Assembly (NCBI GenBank): GCA_964020155.1
Contig: OZ026548.1
Span: 4,262,397 to 4,326,396 of the forward strand
DNA: 64,000 bases
Direction: 5' to 3'
Source of the DNA: Chondrilla cf. caribensis
Lineage: Eukaryota > Porifera > Demospongiae > Chondrillida > Chondrillidae
A model generated the notes under the pieces. That model searched no databases, was not told the DNA's origin, and saw nothing but the letters and a program-made list of their open reading frames with translations. The number at the start of each line of letters is the position of its first letter. Position 1 is the stretch's first letter. Positions 1-10,770 of the stretch are shown one piece after another. The position numbers and the translations under genes are program-made.

Positions 1-98
1 TGTGGGGGGTGTTTGTGAGTTAGCGTGTCTGTATTTGTGTTCATTTTTCTGTTTGGAAAGTAGGATTATCTGACAGTAAGTACCCTCATTCCTTACAG

Positions 99-162
99 AG
101 AGATGATCCAAGCTAGCAAGAGGAAGAAACTGAAGAACAGAGAAGAGGAAAATCAGCAATGA
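99..162 (+). CDS. Terminal exon of an unidentified upstream gene (partial)
   Basis: A pyrimidine-rich tract ending in ACAG at 98 is followed by an open frame (first full codon at 100) reading EMIQASKRKKLKNREEENQQ and a TGA at 160-162. The short, lysine/arginine- and glutamate-rich C-terminus looks like a last exon whose earlier exons lie left of the window. It would be tail-to-tail with the minus-strand GLOD4 gene. I do not recognise the protein, and such a short exon could be a chance frame. Confidence 0.35.
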
Positions 163-899
163 TCCAGCAATGACATCTAGTGCTATTTGACATAACTTGA
201 AACTGATTGTGTTTTGTTTTTCTAGTTAATTCCTCACTACATTTGAAACACTCAGCTCTCTGGTGTGCATTAATGTCCGGGATATTATTGTTCTGCTTGC
301 ATAATGAACCTGTTATTGTGTGGCATTTATAATATTATGCAGGTGACACGCAATGTAATTGTATTACAAGTGCCCATATATATGATACATATAATTATGT
401 ATATTATTATACACGTCATATAAAATATAGACCACCTCATGGTGACCAGTCAGGTAGTTTTATATTCTGTTTCTAGTGTTGGTGATCCATAATTAATATG
501 GAGATGTACTTTTGTACGTACATATGTACGATTCAATATAGGTGCTAGTGTCCTTGTGGTGACTGGGTATATTATATGTGATTTTACATTCTGTTACTGG
601 TCACCACAAGTTGCCCATGGTCCATATAATACATAGTAACACATAATTCTAATGATGCATGCATGCACACTTCCTTGGATGTGCTATGGACCTTGTACAT
701 GGCGACCAGCTGGAAAATGTGAATTTTGTTGCTGGTCACAACAGCCTCTCATGGGAATGTAGTAATAATAAAAAAGTGTATAAATTCAATATCATTTAAT
801 ACTTAAGAAAATCGCTATTAATTGAGGTGACAACGTATATATGCAATGAACTAATCTTGAAATTAATTATCCTACACGGTGGGCTGTTCTGTTTCAAAT
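163..899. other. Intergenic/3' flank with small inverted repeats
   Basis: AT-rich non-coding DNA between the stop of the upstream exon and the stop of GLOD4, probably both 3' UTRs. It contains repeated CTGGTCACC/GGTGACCAG words. The clearest pair is an inverted repeat at about 553-610 with arms CTTGTGGTGACTGG and its near complement. I see no coding potential. Confidence 0.5.
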
Positions 900-1049
900 C
901 TATTCCTTTCTGTCCAAGGCCTTTTTCTGGAACCATTCCACACTCTTGTCATCTTCCATTGCCTGAACAGTACAAGAACACACAAACATGATACTGTGAT
1001 GCATGGTTGAATTAAAGATCAGACACACAGGATGGTGCACATGCAACCT

Positions 1050-1116
<67 letters not shown>

Positions 1117-3614
1117 GCTCACCTTTGACAGTACATCATCAGCATTAGACACAACCTTCGATAGCTCCCTGAAAGCTTCGTCCCCAACAAAGCAAATCTC
1201 ATGACCATCCTGCATGCACAGTATGGACTTTGAGCTCATACGTAGGTATGTACATATGCAAGACTAATACATAAACAGGCCATAAAGTATCTCAACACAT
1301 TTCATTAAATTATTGAGTATCTACTGTATAGTGGGAAATTTTCGCAGGACAAAATTTTTCGCGGATGGCTCCAAAAATGAAAATTTGCGGATAACATTTT
1401 CATGGATGCTGGCCAGAGTCACGCGACAGAACAGCGAGAACGCCTAATTTGCAGATAAAATTTTTGTGGATGTTAGGCCAACCGCGAAATTCGTAAAAAT
1501 TTTGTGCCGTGAAAATTTCTCACTATACGGTATTACGTGTAGTAAACTTAGCTGTACACATGTGGATGGGGAGTATCTAAATATCACACACATCATGTAT
1601 TGGATACGTACTGGACACAGGTTTTGAGAAAAAAATTTGAACAAAATGACCACTTCACTGACCGGATCTGCGAAAATGACTACTTGGACAGTTGCTTTGC
1701 CTGGTGTGTCCAGACTGACAAGTGGCGTGAGAACCGAGTGGCCGGCAATCTTAACACGACTTTCTAGGTCTGCCAACTGTGTGTAGACAATGGAGGATTT
1801 TTTCACATGTAGAATACGTAAGTATGCATGCAATATTATGTGAGTTACATATAACTGGATTGTACATACCTATCATATGTATGCTATAGTAAAATACACA
1901 ATATTAGACCTGTATGTGCAGGATATGCGTGTACTGGTGACTAGAGCTGTTTGTGCATGTGTGTCGTGGTATGTGTGTGGGTTCTCTATGAACGGCTGCT
2001 ACAGCTACGGTACATTAACCCTGCCTGAATGCACAAATACGTACTCCAAGAGGCCCCTTGAACCACACATACAAACAGTGCTGTATATATGTCTTCATAC
2101 TGTACATACTACATTGTGCATGTATTGAATAGTACATAAATTATACATGAGAATGTACGTGTCTAAGAATAATGCATACATACTGTGTGAATAATGCATA
2201 TATAGAATATATATACTATATACATAAGGATACTGTACATAACAGCATACACACAGTACACATGTTAGCACTGAATGTACTGTGTATGTAATAATGCATA
2301 CATACTGTGTGAATGATGCACATACATAATGTATAAAAAGTACATAAGGTACTGTGCATAGCAGTATTTGTATATGTACGTACATACAATACACATGTTA
2401 GCACTGAATGTAGAGTGTGTTGGTATCGGCTTTCTACCTCGGAGCTTGGACAGGAGAAGGCAATTCTCCCAAATGCCTCAGCATGGTCAACACTCTCTTT
2501 CAACTGAACCAACTCCAGTTTACACTACAAATAGCCAAAGAGTATACGCTGTGTGAGTCATGCAATGATTGCATAACTGGCAAATAAGCATTACATTGAA
2601 CACAGGAAACTAACCTGTTCACTACCATACCCAAGAAGTACAGTGCCAGCATTTCTACTGTAAACTGTCATTCCCAAGAGTTTGCTCCAATATTCTGATA
2701 GGAACAATACAATAACATTACAACAAAGACAAGTCGCCCCAAAACATCCATAGTACATCATGACTAAAGGGGGCTACAGTCTCATTACCAGGAGGGGTGG
2801 GAAGACAAAAATTGTCACACACTGGAAGAGAGAACCTTACCACACACTGGAAGAAAGAGCTCGATCACACACTGGAAGAAAGAGCTTTGCCACACACTGG
2901 AAGAATGAGCTTGGTCACACACTGGAAGAAAGAGCTATGTCATACACTGGTAATGACAGGAAGACAAAGCCTTGTCATTGTTCACCTCCCTGATATCTGT
3001 TTATCACAAGTTTAAACTCCATGACTATATACAGCACAACAACATTAAACACAACAACAATGACGTAAATTCACAAATACAAACAATTGTAAACATACCA
3101 ACAGACTTCTCAATATCTGAAACTCCAAGAGAGATCTTCTGCAAAGGATCTAAGATGAAGCAGACATACATACATTACCTCCAATACAAGTGTTATCCAC
3201 TTGTAGTACATCTGTGTAGTGTACCTTTTTCTTGAGAATCTTTCTTTACAAGTTTGAAGGGATATCCCCCAGGTGCTTCCACTATTAAGTCACAGCTGTC
3301 ACCCTGTGTTGAAAACGACACGCTGTGGATAAGCAGATTCACTCCACATAACAGTCTACATGTCTTCCATACTGGCATACCTCGAGAGTCTGATGGACTT
3401 GTTTACAAGCATTTTCAACAGCTGATGTGGAATGCACTGTCATACCCTGTGTATATACATGTGCACTATTACGTTGAATAATACTACATAAATCCACACT
3501 ATACATGCTTGCCAAAAATACTGTATGTACCATGCAAATACACACACATGCATGCATGCATGCATGCATGCATACACACACACACATACACAGACACACA
3601 CACACACATACACA

Positions 3615-3703
<89 letters not shown>

Positions 3704-3870
3704 TTGATAGTCATTGCCTCTCTGATATGATTTGATCCCGTAGTTATATGTGAGTTCAACAACAAAATGGGTATCCTCAGGTCCATACCCCACCATGGTC
3801 TTGCTCCATCTTCCGTCGTAAGGCCTACATGCCAACCATGCACACTTAACCATGATAAACGCATACGCGT

Positions 3871-3929
<59 letters not shown>

Positions 3930-4556
3930 ACTCTACTACATCACAATACAATGGACCGCAGTAAGCAGGTACATTAATTTGGAACTTTACATAGTTTAAG
4001 TTGATCTGAATATAGATTTCACGGTATATCTCACATAAAATGTCTAGTAGACGTTGGATATTTGCCATTTTTATGCAATTGCATAGGATAGCTCATATAC
4101 ATTGACACCATAACACTAGCATACTCAATATACTTGGGCTCTCCAACTCTCAATAAGTGGAGACATACAGGCCTAGGTTAACCCATAGACACTCCAACAC
4201 CGTTGGAGTGTCTATGGTTATCATTATCATTAACTTTTAGTTTTCGATAAGGAATTTATTCATGCATGCGTGGATTATTGAGAACTCCGAACACGTACGC
4301 ATGTAGTACAGTACTGCTACTGTACGTCACGTATAGTAGTAGTACTGTACTGCATGTAGTACGACAGCTACGTGTACGCGCGCTTTAGAATCTATCCACA
4401 GTCTTTAACTTACCCATTACAAGAAGCTTTACACCCCTCTTCGAATTCTTCATGTCTTAGGATTTTCATCCCCAAAATTTCTTTATAAAACTTCACAGTA
4501 CTGTTCCTGTCCGCCACTTTAAATACGAAATGCAATGCACGCCTTCCGTCGGCCAT
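900..4556 (-). CDS. GLOD4: GLOD4, glyoxalase domain-containing protein 4
   Basis: Ten minus-strand exons join in frame to 296 aa (the human protein is about 300): 4414-4556, 3704-3824, 3381-3446, 3225-3303, 3099-3149, 2615-2694, 2438-2524, 1663-1776, 1123-1209, 900-962. All junctions have GT donors and AG acceptors with matching phases. Diagnostic stretches are [84 protein letters not shown] and [18 protein letters not shown]. These match the vertebrate protein closely and in order. The family has vicinal-oxygen-chelate (glyoxalase-fold) domains; its cellular reaction is not firmly established, and the human protein is reported in mitochondria. The ATG at 4556 is preferred because [10 protein letters not shown] aligns with the family start; an in-frame ATG 39 nt upstream gives a non-conserved extension. 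Introns 1, 2 and 9 carry (GT)n in the sense strand. The start lies only 175 bp from the stop of the upstream minus-strand gene. Confidence 0.95.
1052..1112. repeat. (CA)n microsatellite, GLOD4 intron 9
   Basis: About 30 uninterrupted CA units on the plus strand, which is (GT)n in the sense of GLOD4. It begins about 10 bases downstream of the exon 9 donor (AAG|GTGAGC, ending at 1123). Confidence 0.95.
1322..1532. mobile_element. MITE-like element in GLOD4 intron 8
   Basis: Roughly 45-bp imperfect terminal inverted repeats bracket a 211-bp unit. The left end reads CTGTATAGTGGGAAATTTTC and the right end is its approximate reverse complement (GAAAATTTCTCACTATACGG). A TA dinucleotide stands at each end, as expected of a Tc1/mariner-type non-autonomous element duplicating TA. 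No coding capacity. Confidence 0.75.
2816..2951. repeat. 25-bp tandem repeat in GLOD4 intron 5
   Basis: Five to six tandem units of about 25 bp with core CACACACTGGAAGAAAGAGC, diverging mainly in the last few bases. Intronic with respect to GLOD4. Confidence 0.85.
3540..3702. repeat. Compound (CATG)n/(CA)n microsatellite, GLOD4 intron 2
   Basis: A run of CATG units (about 3546-3573) followed by CA tracts broken by TACACAGA and TACA. On the GLOD4 sense strand this is (GT)n starting directly at the exon 2 donor (CAA|GTATGTGTG, exon end 3704). Confidence 0.95.
3871..3929. repeat. (CA)n microsatellite, GLOD4 intron 1
   Basis: About 29 CA units on the plus strand, about 45 bp upstream (in gene sense) of the GLOD4 exon 2 acceptor at 3824/3825. 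Confidence 0.95.
4183..4217. repeat. Perfect 16-bp-arm hairpin, GLOD4 intron 1
   Basis: CCATAGACACTCCAAC, a 3-nt loop, then its exact reverse complement. No flanking element ends were recognised. Confidence 0.85.
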
Positions 4557-4731
4557 TTTTGCAGAGAAGGTAAGATCGGGGGATTCCCATCGCATAGGGC
4601 GAATTACAACTGTCGTGCAATATTACAGTGGACGGAATATTTCATGACGGTACAAATATCAATACCATAATAAACGATAAATGCAATAACAACAAACTCA
4701 ATCATAACTGTAACTTATGTGTGCAGTTGTG

Positions 4732-5640
4732 TCATATGTCCAAGAGATCCTCCTTGGAACCTTTATCGGCTTCTTTCACTACTTCTGTGATGTCAAACTC
4801 ATCCGGAACAATCTCTATGAAGCTTGTCCTGAGGCGACCAGGGCTATTCGGCATTTCCAGACACAACTTCGAGAATGAGGCATCAAATTCTGGAGATATT
4901 TCGACCACATGGGTGCTGCCTGTTTTCTCGTTGGTGACACTACCCTTGACACGCAGAATGGATGGGTCTACCTTTTTATCATCGGAAGGTTCATCTGGAA
5001 CAGATCCACTTCGAGGACGAGGTTTAGGAGACTCTGTATCAAGCACTCTATGTTCCACTTCCTCGTCTGCGTCATTTTTCTTGTGTGTGCTTTTAACGGG
5101 TAAAGTGGGCGTGAGAGCTCCCTCAGCACGCCTCTTTTTCTTATCGGCTTGTCTTTTGTTAGCTTGCCAAGCTTTGAAGGCGATATTGAAAGACTTAGAA
5201 ACGGTAGCAACAGCTGCACGGACTTTATTTTCGCTCGAAAACCTGAACACTTCCGCTACCAGCTTACCAATCTTATTTCGGTATATAAAGAAGAACAGTT
5301 GCTTGAAGTTATTCGAAGAACCGCAGTAGGATATTCGGTGGATGGGAACTTGGACAAAAATTGTATCGGTATCCGCGTTCTTGACGCGAACCCCTTCTTG
5401 GAACACGGTAATGGTCATTCTAGTCAGTGGCTTTTCAGCTGAGGGCTCGGCCGATGGTATTGCATCTTTCCACAATTTGTCTAAATCCGCTTGCGTTTCG
5501 GGAGAGTCGTGCTTGTCTTTAACAGATATCGAACCGATGAATTCGCAATGGAAATAAATTCCTTTGATGAAAGGATCGTTGCTCACAGCCTTGGCCACGC
5601 TGTAGCCCTTGCTCTTCTTGCTTTTGAACCACGATGCCAT
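4732..5640 (-). CDS. Single-exon PTB/PID-domain adaptor protein (ARH/GULP-like)
   Basis: An uninterrupted 302-aa frame from ATG at 5640 to a stop at 4732. Residues about 22-170 have the layout of a phosphotyrosine-binding/interaction domain: F-I-K-G-I-Y-F-H-C-E-F-I-G near the start, a basic-to-hydrophobic strand (MTITVFQEGVRV), PIHRISYCG, FFFIYRNK, and a C-terminal helix SKSFNIAFKAWQANK. The RISYC strand and the final helix most resemble the LDL-receptor adaptor ARH (LDLRAP1); FAM43 and GULP/CED-6 are alternatives. A lysine/arginine-rich linker follows, then an acidic tail with DASFSKLCLEM, like the ARH tail, ending DLLDI, which resembles a clathrin-box core. Such domains bind NPxY motifs in receptor tails and recruit endocytic machinery; that role is inferred from the family. 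It shares a 122-bp divergent promoter with SHPRH. The absence of introns contrasts with both neighbours. Confidence 0.8.
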   Translation of the reverse strand: MASWFKSKKSKGYSVAKAVSNDPFIKGIYFHCEFIGSISVKDKHDSPETQADLDKLWKDAIPSAEPSAEKPLTRMTITVFQEGVRVKNADTDTIFVQVPIHRISYCGSSNNFKQLFFFIYRNKIGKLVAEVFRFSSENKVRAAVATVSKSFNIAFKAWQANKRQADKKKRRAEGALTPTLPVKSTHKKNDADEEVEHRVLDTESPKPRPRSGSVPDEPSDDKKVDPSILRVKGSVTNEKTGSTHVVEISPEFDASFSKLCLEMPNSPGRLRTSFIEIVPDEFDITEVVKEADKGSKEDLLDI

Positions 5641-5762
5641 ACTCACCCGTCTCCTCCCCTTTGCGGTAGTCCGCCCCTTTATGACGTCATTATTTCACGT
5701 GCTCGTCACATGACGAACATATGATCGCGCCATGGTGTTGCAACATATTTATTCTACGTAAG
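5641..5762. promoter_or_regulatory. Divergent promoter between the PTB adaptor and SHPRH
   Basis: Only 122 bp separate the two start codons. The interval is less AT-rich than the rest and contains a full CRE/ATF palindrome TGACGTCA at 5682-5689, an E-box CACGTG at 5696-5701, a palindrome GTCACATGAC at 5705-5714 (one base from the CLEAR/TFE-type GTCACGTGAC) and a CCGCCCC GC-box at 5671-5677. No TATA box is evident. Binding is inferred from motif identity only. Confidence 0.7.
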
Positions 5763-8700
5763 ATGGAGGAGAGATCGGTTAGGAAAAGAAAACAGCCGTG
5801 TCCCCAACGATTGGAGGATTTAGATAGATTGCAGTTGACATGGGATTCCTTCACGATGCACACCTGCACTTCAGATGATGATTTTCATCATTATTTAACT
5901 AAAAAAAGGAGAAAAAAGACGAAGTTCCGACCACAACAAGTTCCCCGATACGCAGTTCCAGTGCTGGTAGACCGTTCTGATAACGGTGGAAGGGATGAAT
6001 GTGTGTATATCGGATATTTTAAGATGTCTGCAGTGTCTGTGGCCACATCTTTCCCCCTACACGAGTCCACGGAGGGATCCACTGAACAAATTTCCGACGA
6101 AGTGAACTCTTTGCAAAGTTTGGAAATCGTGGCCGGAGGTGGAGACGAGAGTATCAATCTCGTGGTGCAACAAAAGGTAGTAGATCCCTTCTGTTGTTGT
6201 TTCAGTGTCGAATTCGATGGGAATGGTGTCGATTTGCAGTCCTTGGCCCATCTCACCAAGAACAGAGTGGTCACACTCACTGTGGATGAACAAGAGTTAA
6301 ACGATGTCTTCAAGTTATCAAGCAACACTTTCCATGCTGGAAATCCTCTTCATTCAGCATTTTCAATATGTTTTTTGGTTCATCTTCAAGATTCCAACTT
6401 CCAATGTGAATCAGTGCCAAATGGGACCTGGACCGGAGTTGATGGGATTTTCACTCCACTCTCGAAGAGCTTGGCTACCGTCGTGGCTCAGCTTAATCCT
6501 GCATTCTGTCCAGCACATATGCAACCGAAAGGTAGACAGGACCGAGACGCCACCATGTACTTGCCCACATTCAAGAGGATCCAGCTCTTCTATGCCACGA
6601 CCAAGGAACTCCAACGGCAGAGAGGGTGTGTTGATGAGATGGATGTGAGTCGGTTGACCACCCTCGTACCTGGTATGACGGCCACTCTGAGAGGTTACCA
6701 GCTCCGAGCCGTGGGTTGGATGTTGAATCGCGAAGGGGTCATGAAATGGCCTTCTAGTCAAGAGGAAGGTACCTCCCTTCACCCATCTTGGACCCACATT
6801 TGCCCTTCCCATCCTGATGGAGGAATGGGCAAGGAGTTCTTTGTCAACTTCCACACCGGCATGTACGTAGGTACAGTGTACTGACATTAGTGTGTGAGAT
6901 GAATCATGTGTATGACTATGCCAATATAGGAGTCTTTGACTATAGTTAGTTGGAAATTGTTATTGATTGTGGTAACATATTAAAGACTCTTTTAGGGTGT
7001 GAAAGAAGGCAAATTGGCACAATTTATTTGAATTGAATTGGGATTAGGAAATTTAGAAACCTTTGGATATTTGAAGACCGAGGTAAATCACTGTGTTGAT
7101 TTGCTTATTCCTCTCCTTTAAAAATATCGACAGTAATGCTAATCAAATTGTGTTGGCCTTCCCCTCCTTTAACATCAGTGTTTGGCCCATCTTGACCCCT
7201 TCCTAAGGGACACTGCTTGTGTGCACAACTTTATGTGAGTTTTTACCAACATGTTGAATTCCATCTTTTCCTGTTGCTGTCGATATTCCAGCATTAGCTT
7301 CCAGGAGGTTCCTGCCCCCTGTCTACCAAAAGGAGGTATTGTTGCCGATGAGATGGGGCTGGGGAAGACAGTGGAGATCCTTGCTCTCATAGTCCTGCAC
7401 AAGAAGGATGGCGTGAACAAGATGTTCACCTCCTCTTTTGAAGACCTCCTCACCACTTACGGTCTTCTCTCTAGTCCCTCGGGAGAGCAATTGAAGGAAT
7501 CTCTTCAACCAGACACCTGCACCGCGTGGACAGGTGTTGTTAATGATGGGGACCATTTGTCTCAGGTCCAGCAAGAAGGTACCAGCCTTGTAACTGACCA
7601 CCCACAACCTCGGGATACCAGAGCCAGCGATCATCAGAGCGCTGAAGTGGAACCGCTGGTTGAGTCTGAATCCCTCAACACCCTGCACCAGGTCGGCTCA
7701 CATCTACAGATGTCAACAGAAACACCCTCACAGCAGCAACCACCTCATCTTCTAACGAATCAAATATTCCCACAGAATACAGCTGTTGTTTCTCCACCAC
7801 ACGACGGCCAGCTAGCTATCTTGAAGAGCCCGAAGAGACACGAAAATTCTGAGAATATCCTACAGGTGTCCAGTCCTCTCAGCTCCTCGTGTGCGGACAC
7901 GGAAGCCTGTGAGGATATTGTGTGCCTGTGTGGGGTGTCCACGGAGAGCGGTGGGGAGGAGTACATCCAGTGCGAGGAGTGTTACACCTGGCAGCATACC
8001 AAGTGTGTGGGGTTCAACCAGAGGCTTTCGTCCCACTACAAGTGTATTTTCTGCATTGGAAAGAAGGTTAGAATGGTTGCATACATATACGTATTATACC
8101 TACATAGTGTACCCTGCTTATCTCTAAGGGGTACTCCTTACCATGTTCTCTTATGAATGAGTTACAATATGTTTGTGTTGTGTATACTGTCTACTACACT
8201 GGACATTACAGTGTGTAATCTACATCTGTATTGTATTGTGGCTACTATAGACTTCTGTGTCTAGCTTGCATTAATTCTCCCATGTAGCCCTTTGAAGCCA
8301 AAACCACCCTGATTGTATCTCCTACCCCGATAGCCCGACAGTGGCTGAACGAGATCAAGAAGCACACTGCTCCTGGTACTGTCAAGGCCATTGTGAGTGC
8401 CTGAAGGCAACGCTGGGTACCACACACTAACTGTGCCTACTTACTGTGTATGTTCAGTGTGTCTGCACACGGTTGAACCCTACTGACACAAAACTGCTTA
8501 ACACAAAATATCTCTTATCATGAAACTTTTGTCAAGTCCCTACATTCACTGCTATTGTACATACACATTATGTAAGTACTGTTAACATGAAATTTTGAAG
8601 TTGTCCATAGAGTTTTGTGTTGAAGAGGTTCAACGGTAGGTACTTGTGTATATACTGTATGTACTAAATGTGTACATATATTGTGTGATGACCATATGTA

Positions 8701-9349
8701 CATACGTATGTTCCATACTACAGTATGTGGTGCATTTGTTGTTTTCCACTCCCATTTGGATTTGGGTTTTGATTTGGAATCTTTATCATTGCTGGGAGGC
8801 CTTTCCCTTGGAGGCTACTGTTCATGACACTCTCGACATTCAATTATGTGATATACCATATGCATGAGTACATACATACGTATATACAGTACATGCCAGG
8901 ATTACGTCTATAGTGCATACTTATATCCGCACACAGATAAGAACTGTCTTGTTGTGCATATTGTATGTATATGTACTTACCTATCTTCTTGTATAGTCAT
9001 GGTGTATGTACTGAAGCTGTACATGCATACGTGCATATATTGTACTTCTAAACAGTACATGTTATTATCATACAAATCCACTGGTCTACAGGACTAAACG
9101 TAGTGTATGTGAACATATACTGTGCATACATGCATACTTATACGTATTTACCTGTGTACTTCATAGTATACGTAGTTTGTACATACTCTTTGCCGTCATG
9201 CTTTAGGCTGAAGTGCTTGTATTCTGTTGTCTATTGTGCAGTTCTATGAAGGTGTCCATGGTATGATCCACCCATACACGTTGGCTCAGTATGACATTGT
9301 TCTCACTACATATGATGTACTGAGGAAAGAGCTGTACAATGCTACAACT

Positions 9350-9403
<54 letters not shown>

Positions 9404-10692
9404 GTACATGCATGTGTGAATTCCTTGTGCCTATCTCTTGAAGATGGTTCCAAGAAGAAGCTCCGATACAAGAAGAAATATCGTATTACCCCATCTCCTT
9501 TAATGGCACTCAAGTGGTGGAGAGTGAGTCTTTTGTGTATACAGTGAATTCTTGTTAATCCTCCGCCACTTTATCTGCCAAACCTTTTAATCTCCGACAA
9601 TTTCCCAGTACCAGTATAGTATACAAGTACCAATGAATATCCATTTAAACCACCAAACTCGTTAATCCACCATATACTTTGAAAACGATTTGCAGCAGAT
9701 TAACGAGTATTCACCTTACAGTGTATGCTGTATATTTTACATGCGCACGTGTGTTTTCTTGCTACAGTTGTGTGTTGACGAAGCTCAGATGGTGGAGAGC
9801 GAGACAACGAAAGCTTCTGAAATGTGCATGCACATAACAGCCGAAAACAAGTGGTTTGTTACTGGCACTCCAATACAGAGAGAGATTAGTGGTGAGTTGA
9901 AATCAATTTCCTCCACATGTGTGTACATACTATCAGTGTACACATGTACTGCGCATATACTGAGTGTATGTACAGTACTCCACATGTATGTAGGCATGTA
10001 TGTACTTCACATGTATGTACGTAGGTATGTATGTATGTACTTTTCATGTACGTATGTAGGTACGTACGTATCTACTCCACATGTGTGTACAGTATATACT
10101 CCCCGTGTACACATGTACTGCACATATACTGAGTGTATGTACTCCACATGTATGTAGGTACGTATGTATGTACTCCACATGTATGTAGGTATGTATCTAC
10201 TCCACGTGTACGTATGTAGGTATGTACGTATCTACTCCACATGTATGTAGGTATGTATGTGCTCCAAATGTATGTAGGTATGTATGTACTCCACATGTAT
10301 GTAGGTACGTATCTACTCCACATGTGTATGTATCGATCTACTTCACAAGTACATCCTCCATATACGTATGACTTGCCCATTCCCTTCAGATTTGTATGGT
10401 CTATTGCTGCTGTTGGGAGTCAAACCATACATGACAAAATACTGGTGGAATCAATTGCTATGGCAACCTTATCTGAAGTACAACCTCCAACCAATTGCAC
10501 AAATGTTTTCCAAACTGTTATGGAGAAATAATAAGAAAGATGTTGCCAGTGAGGTTAGTTGGTTACTCACTACTCATGTATACGTATGTGTGTGAACTGC
10601 ATAGTGGTTATATGTGTCCATGTGTCCGAGTGTCTGTGTCTGTGTATGTGTGTCTGTGTGCGTGTGCGCATGTCGTGTGCGTGTCTGTGTCT

Positions 10693-10770
<78 letters not shown>

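Noticed and set aside
3339..4068. Long minus-strand frames through the CA tracts in GLOD4
   Set aside because: Most of their length is Cys-Val repeat; only the short GLOD4 exon 2 segment ([14 protein letters not shown]) inside them is real coding.
5721..5762. Upstream ATG of SHPRH adding MIAPWCCNIFILRK
   Set aside because: In frame, but the added residues are unlike SHPRH N-termini and overlap the divergent promoter; the ATG at 5763 with MEERSVRKRKQ is preferred, though not proven.
6863..6884. Extending SHPRH exon 1 to the in-frame stop at 6884
   Set aside because: Splicing at AT|GTACGT (6862) to 7292 gives TGIISFQEVPAP..KGGIVADEMGLGKT, which aligns with SHPRH; reading on gives an immediate stop.
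10000..10345. Regularly spaced short repeats considered as a CRISPR-like array
   Set aside because: Units are contiguous and degenerate without unique spacers, lie in an intron of an animal gene, and no cas-like genes exist nearby.
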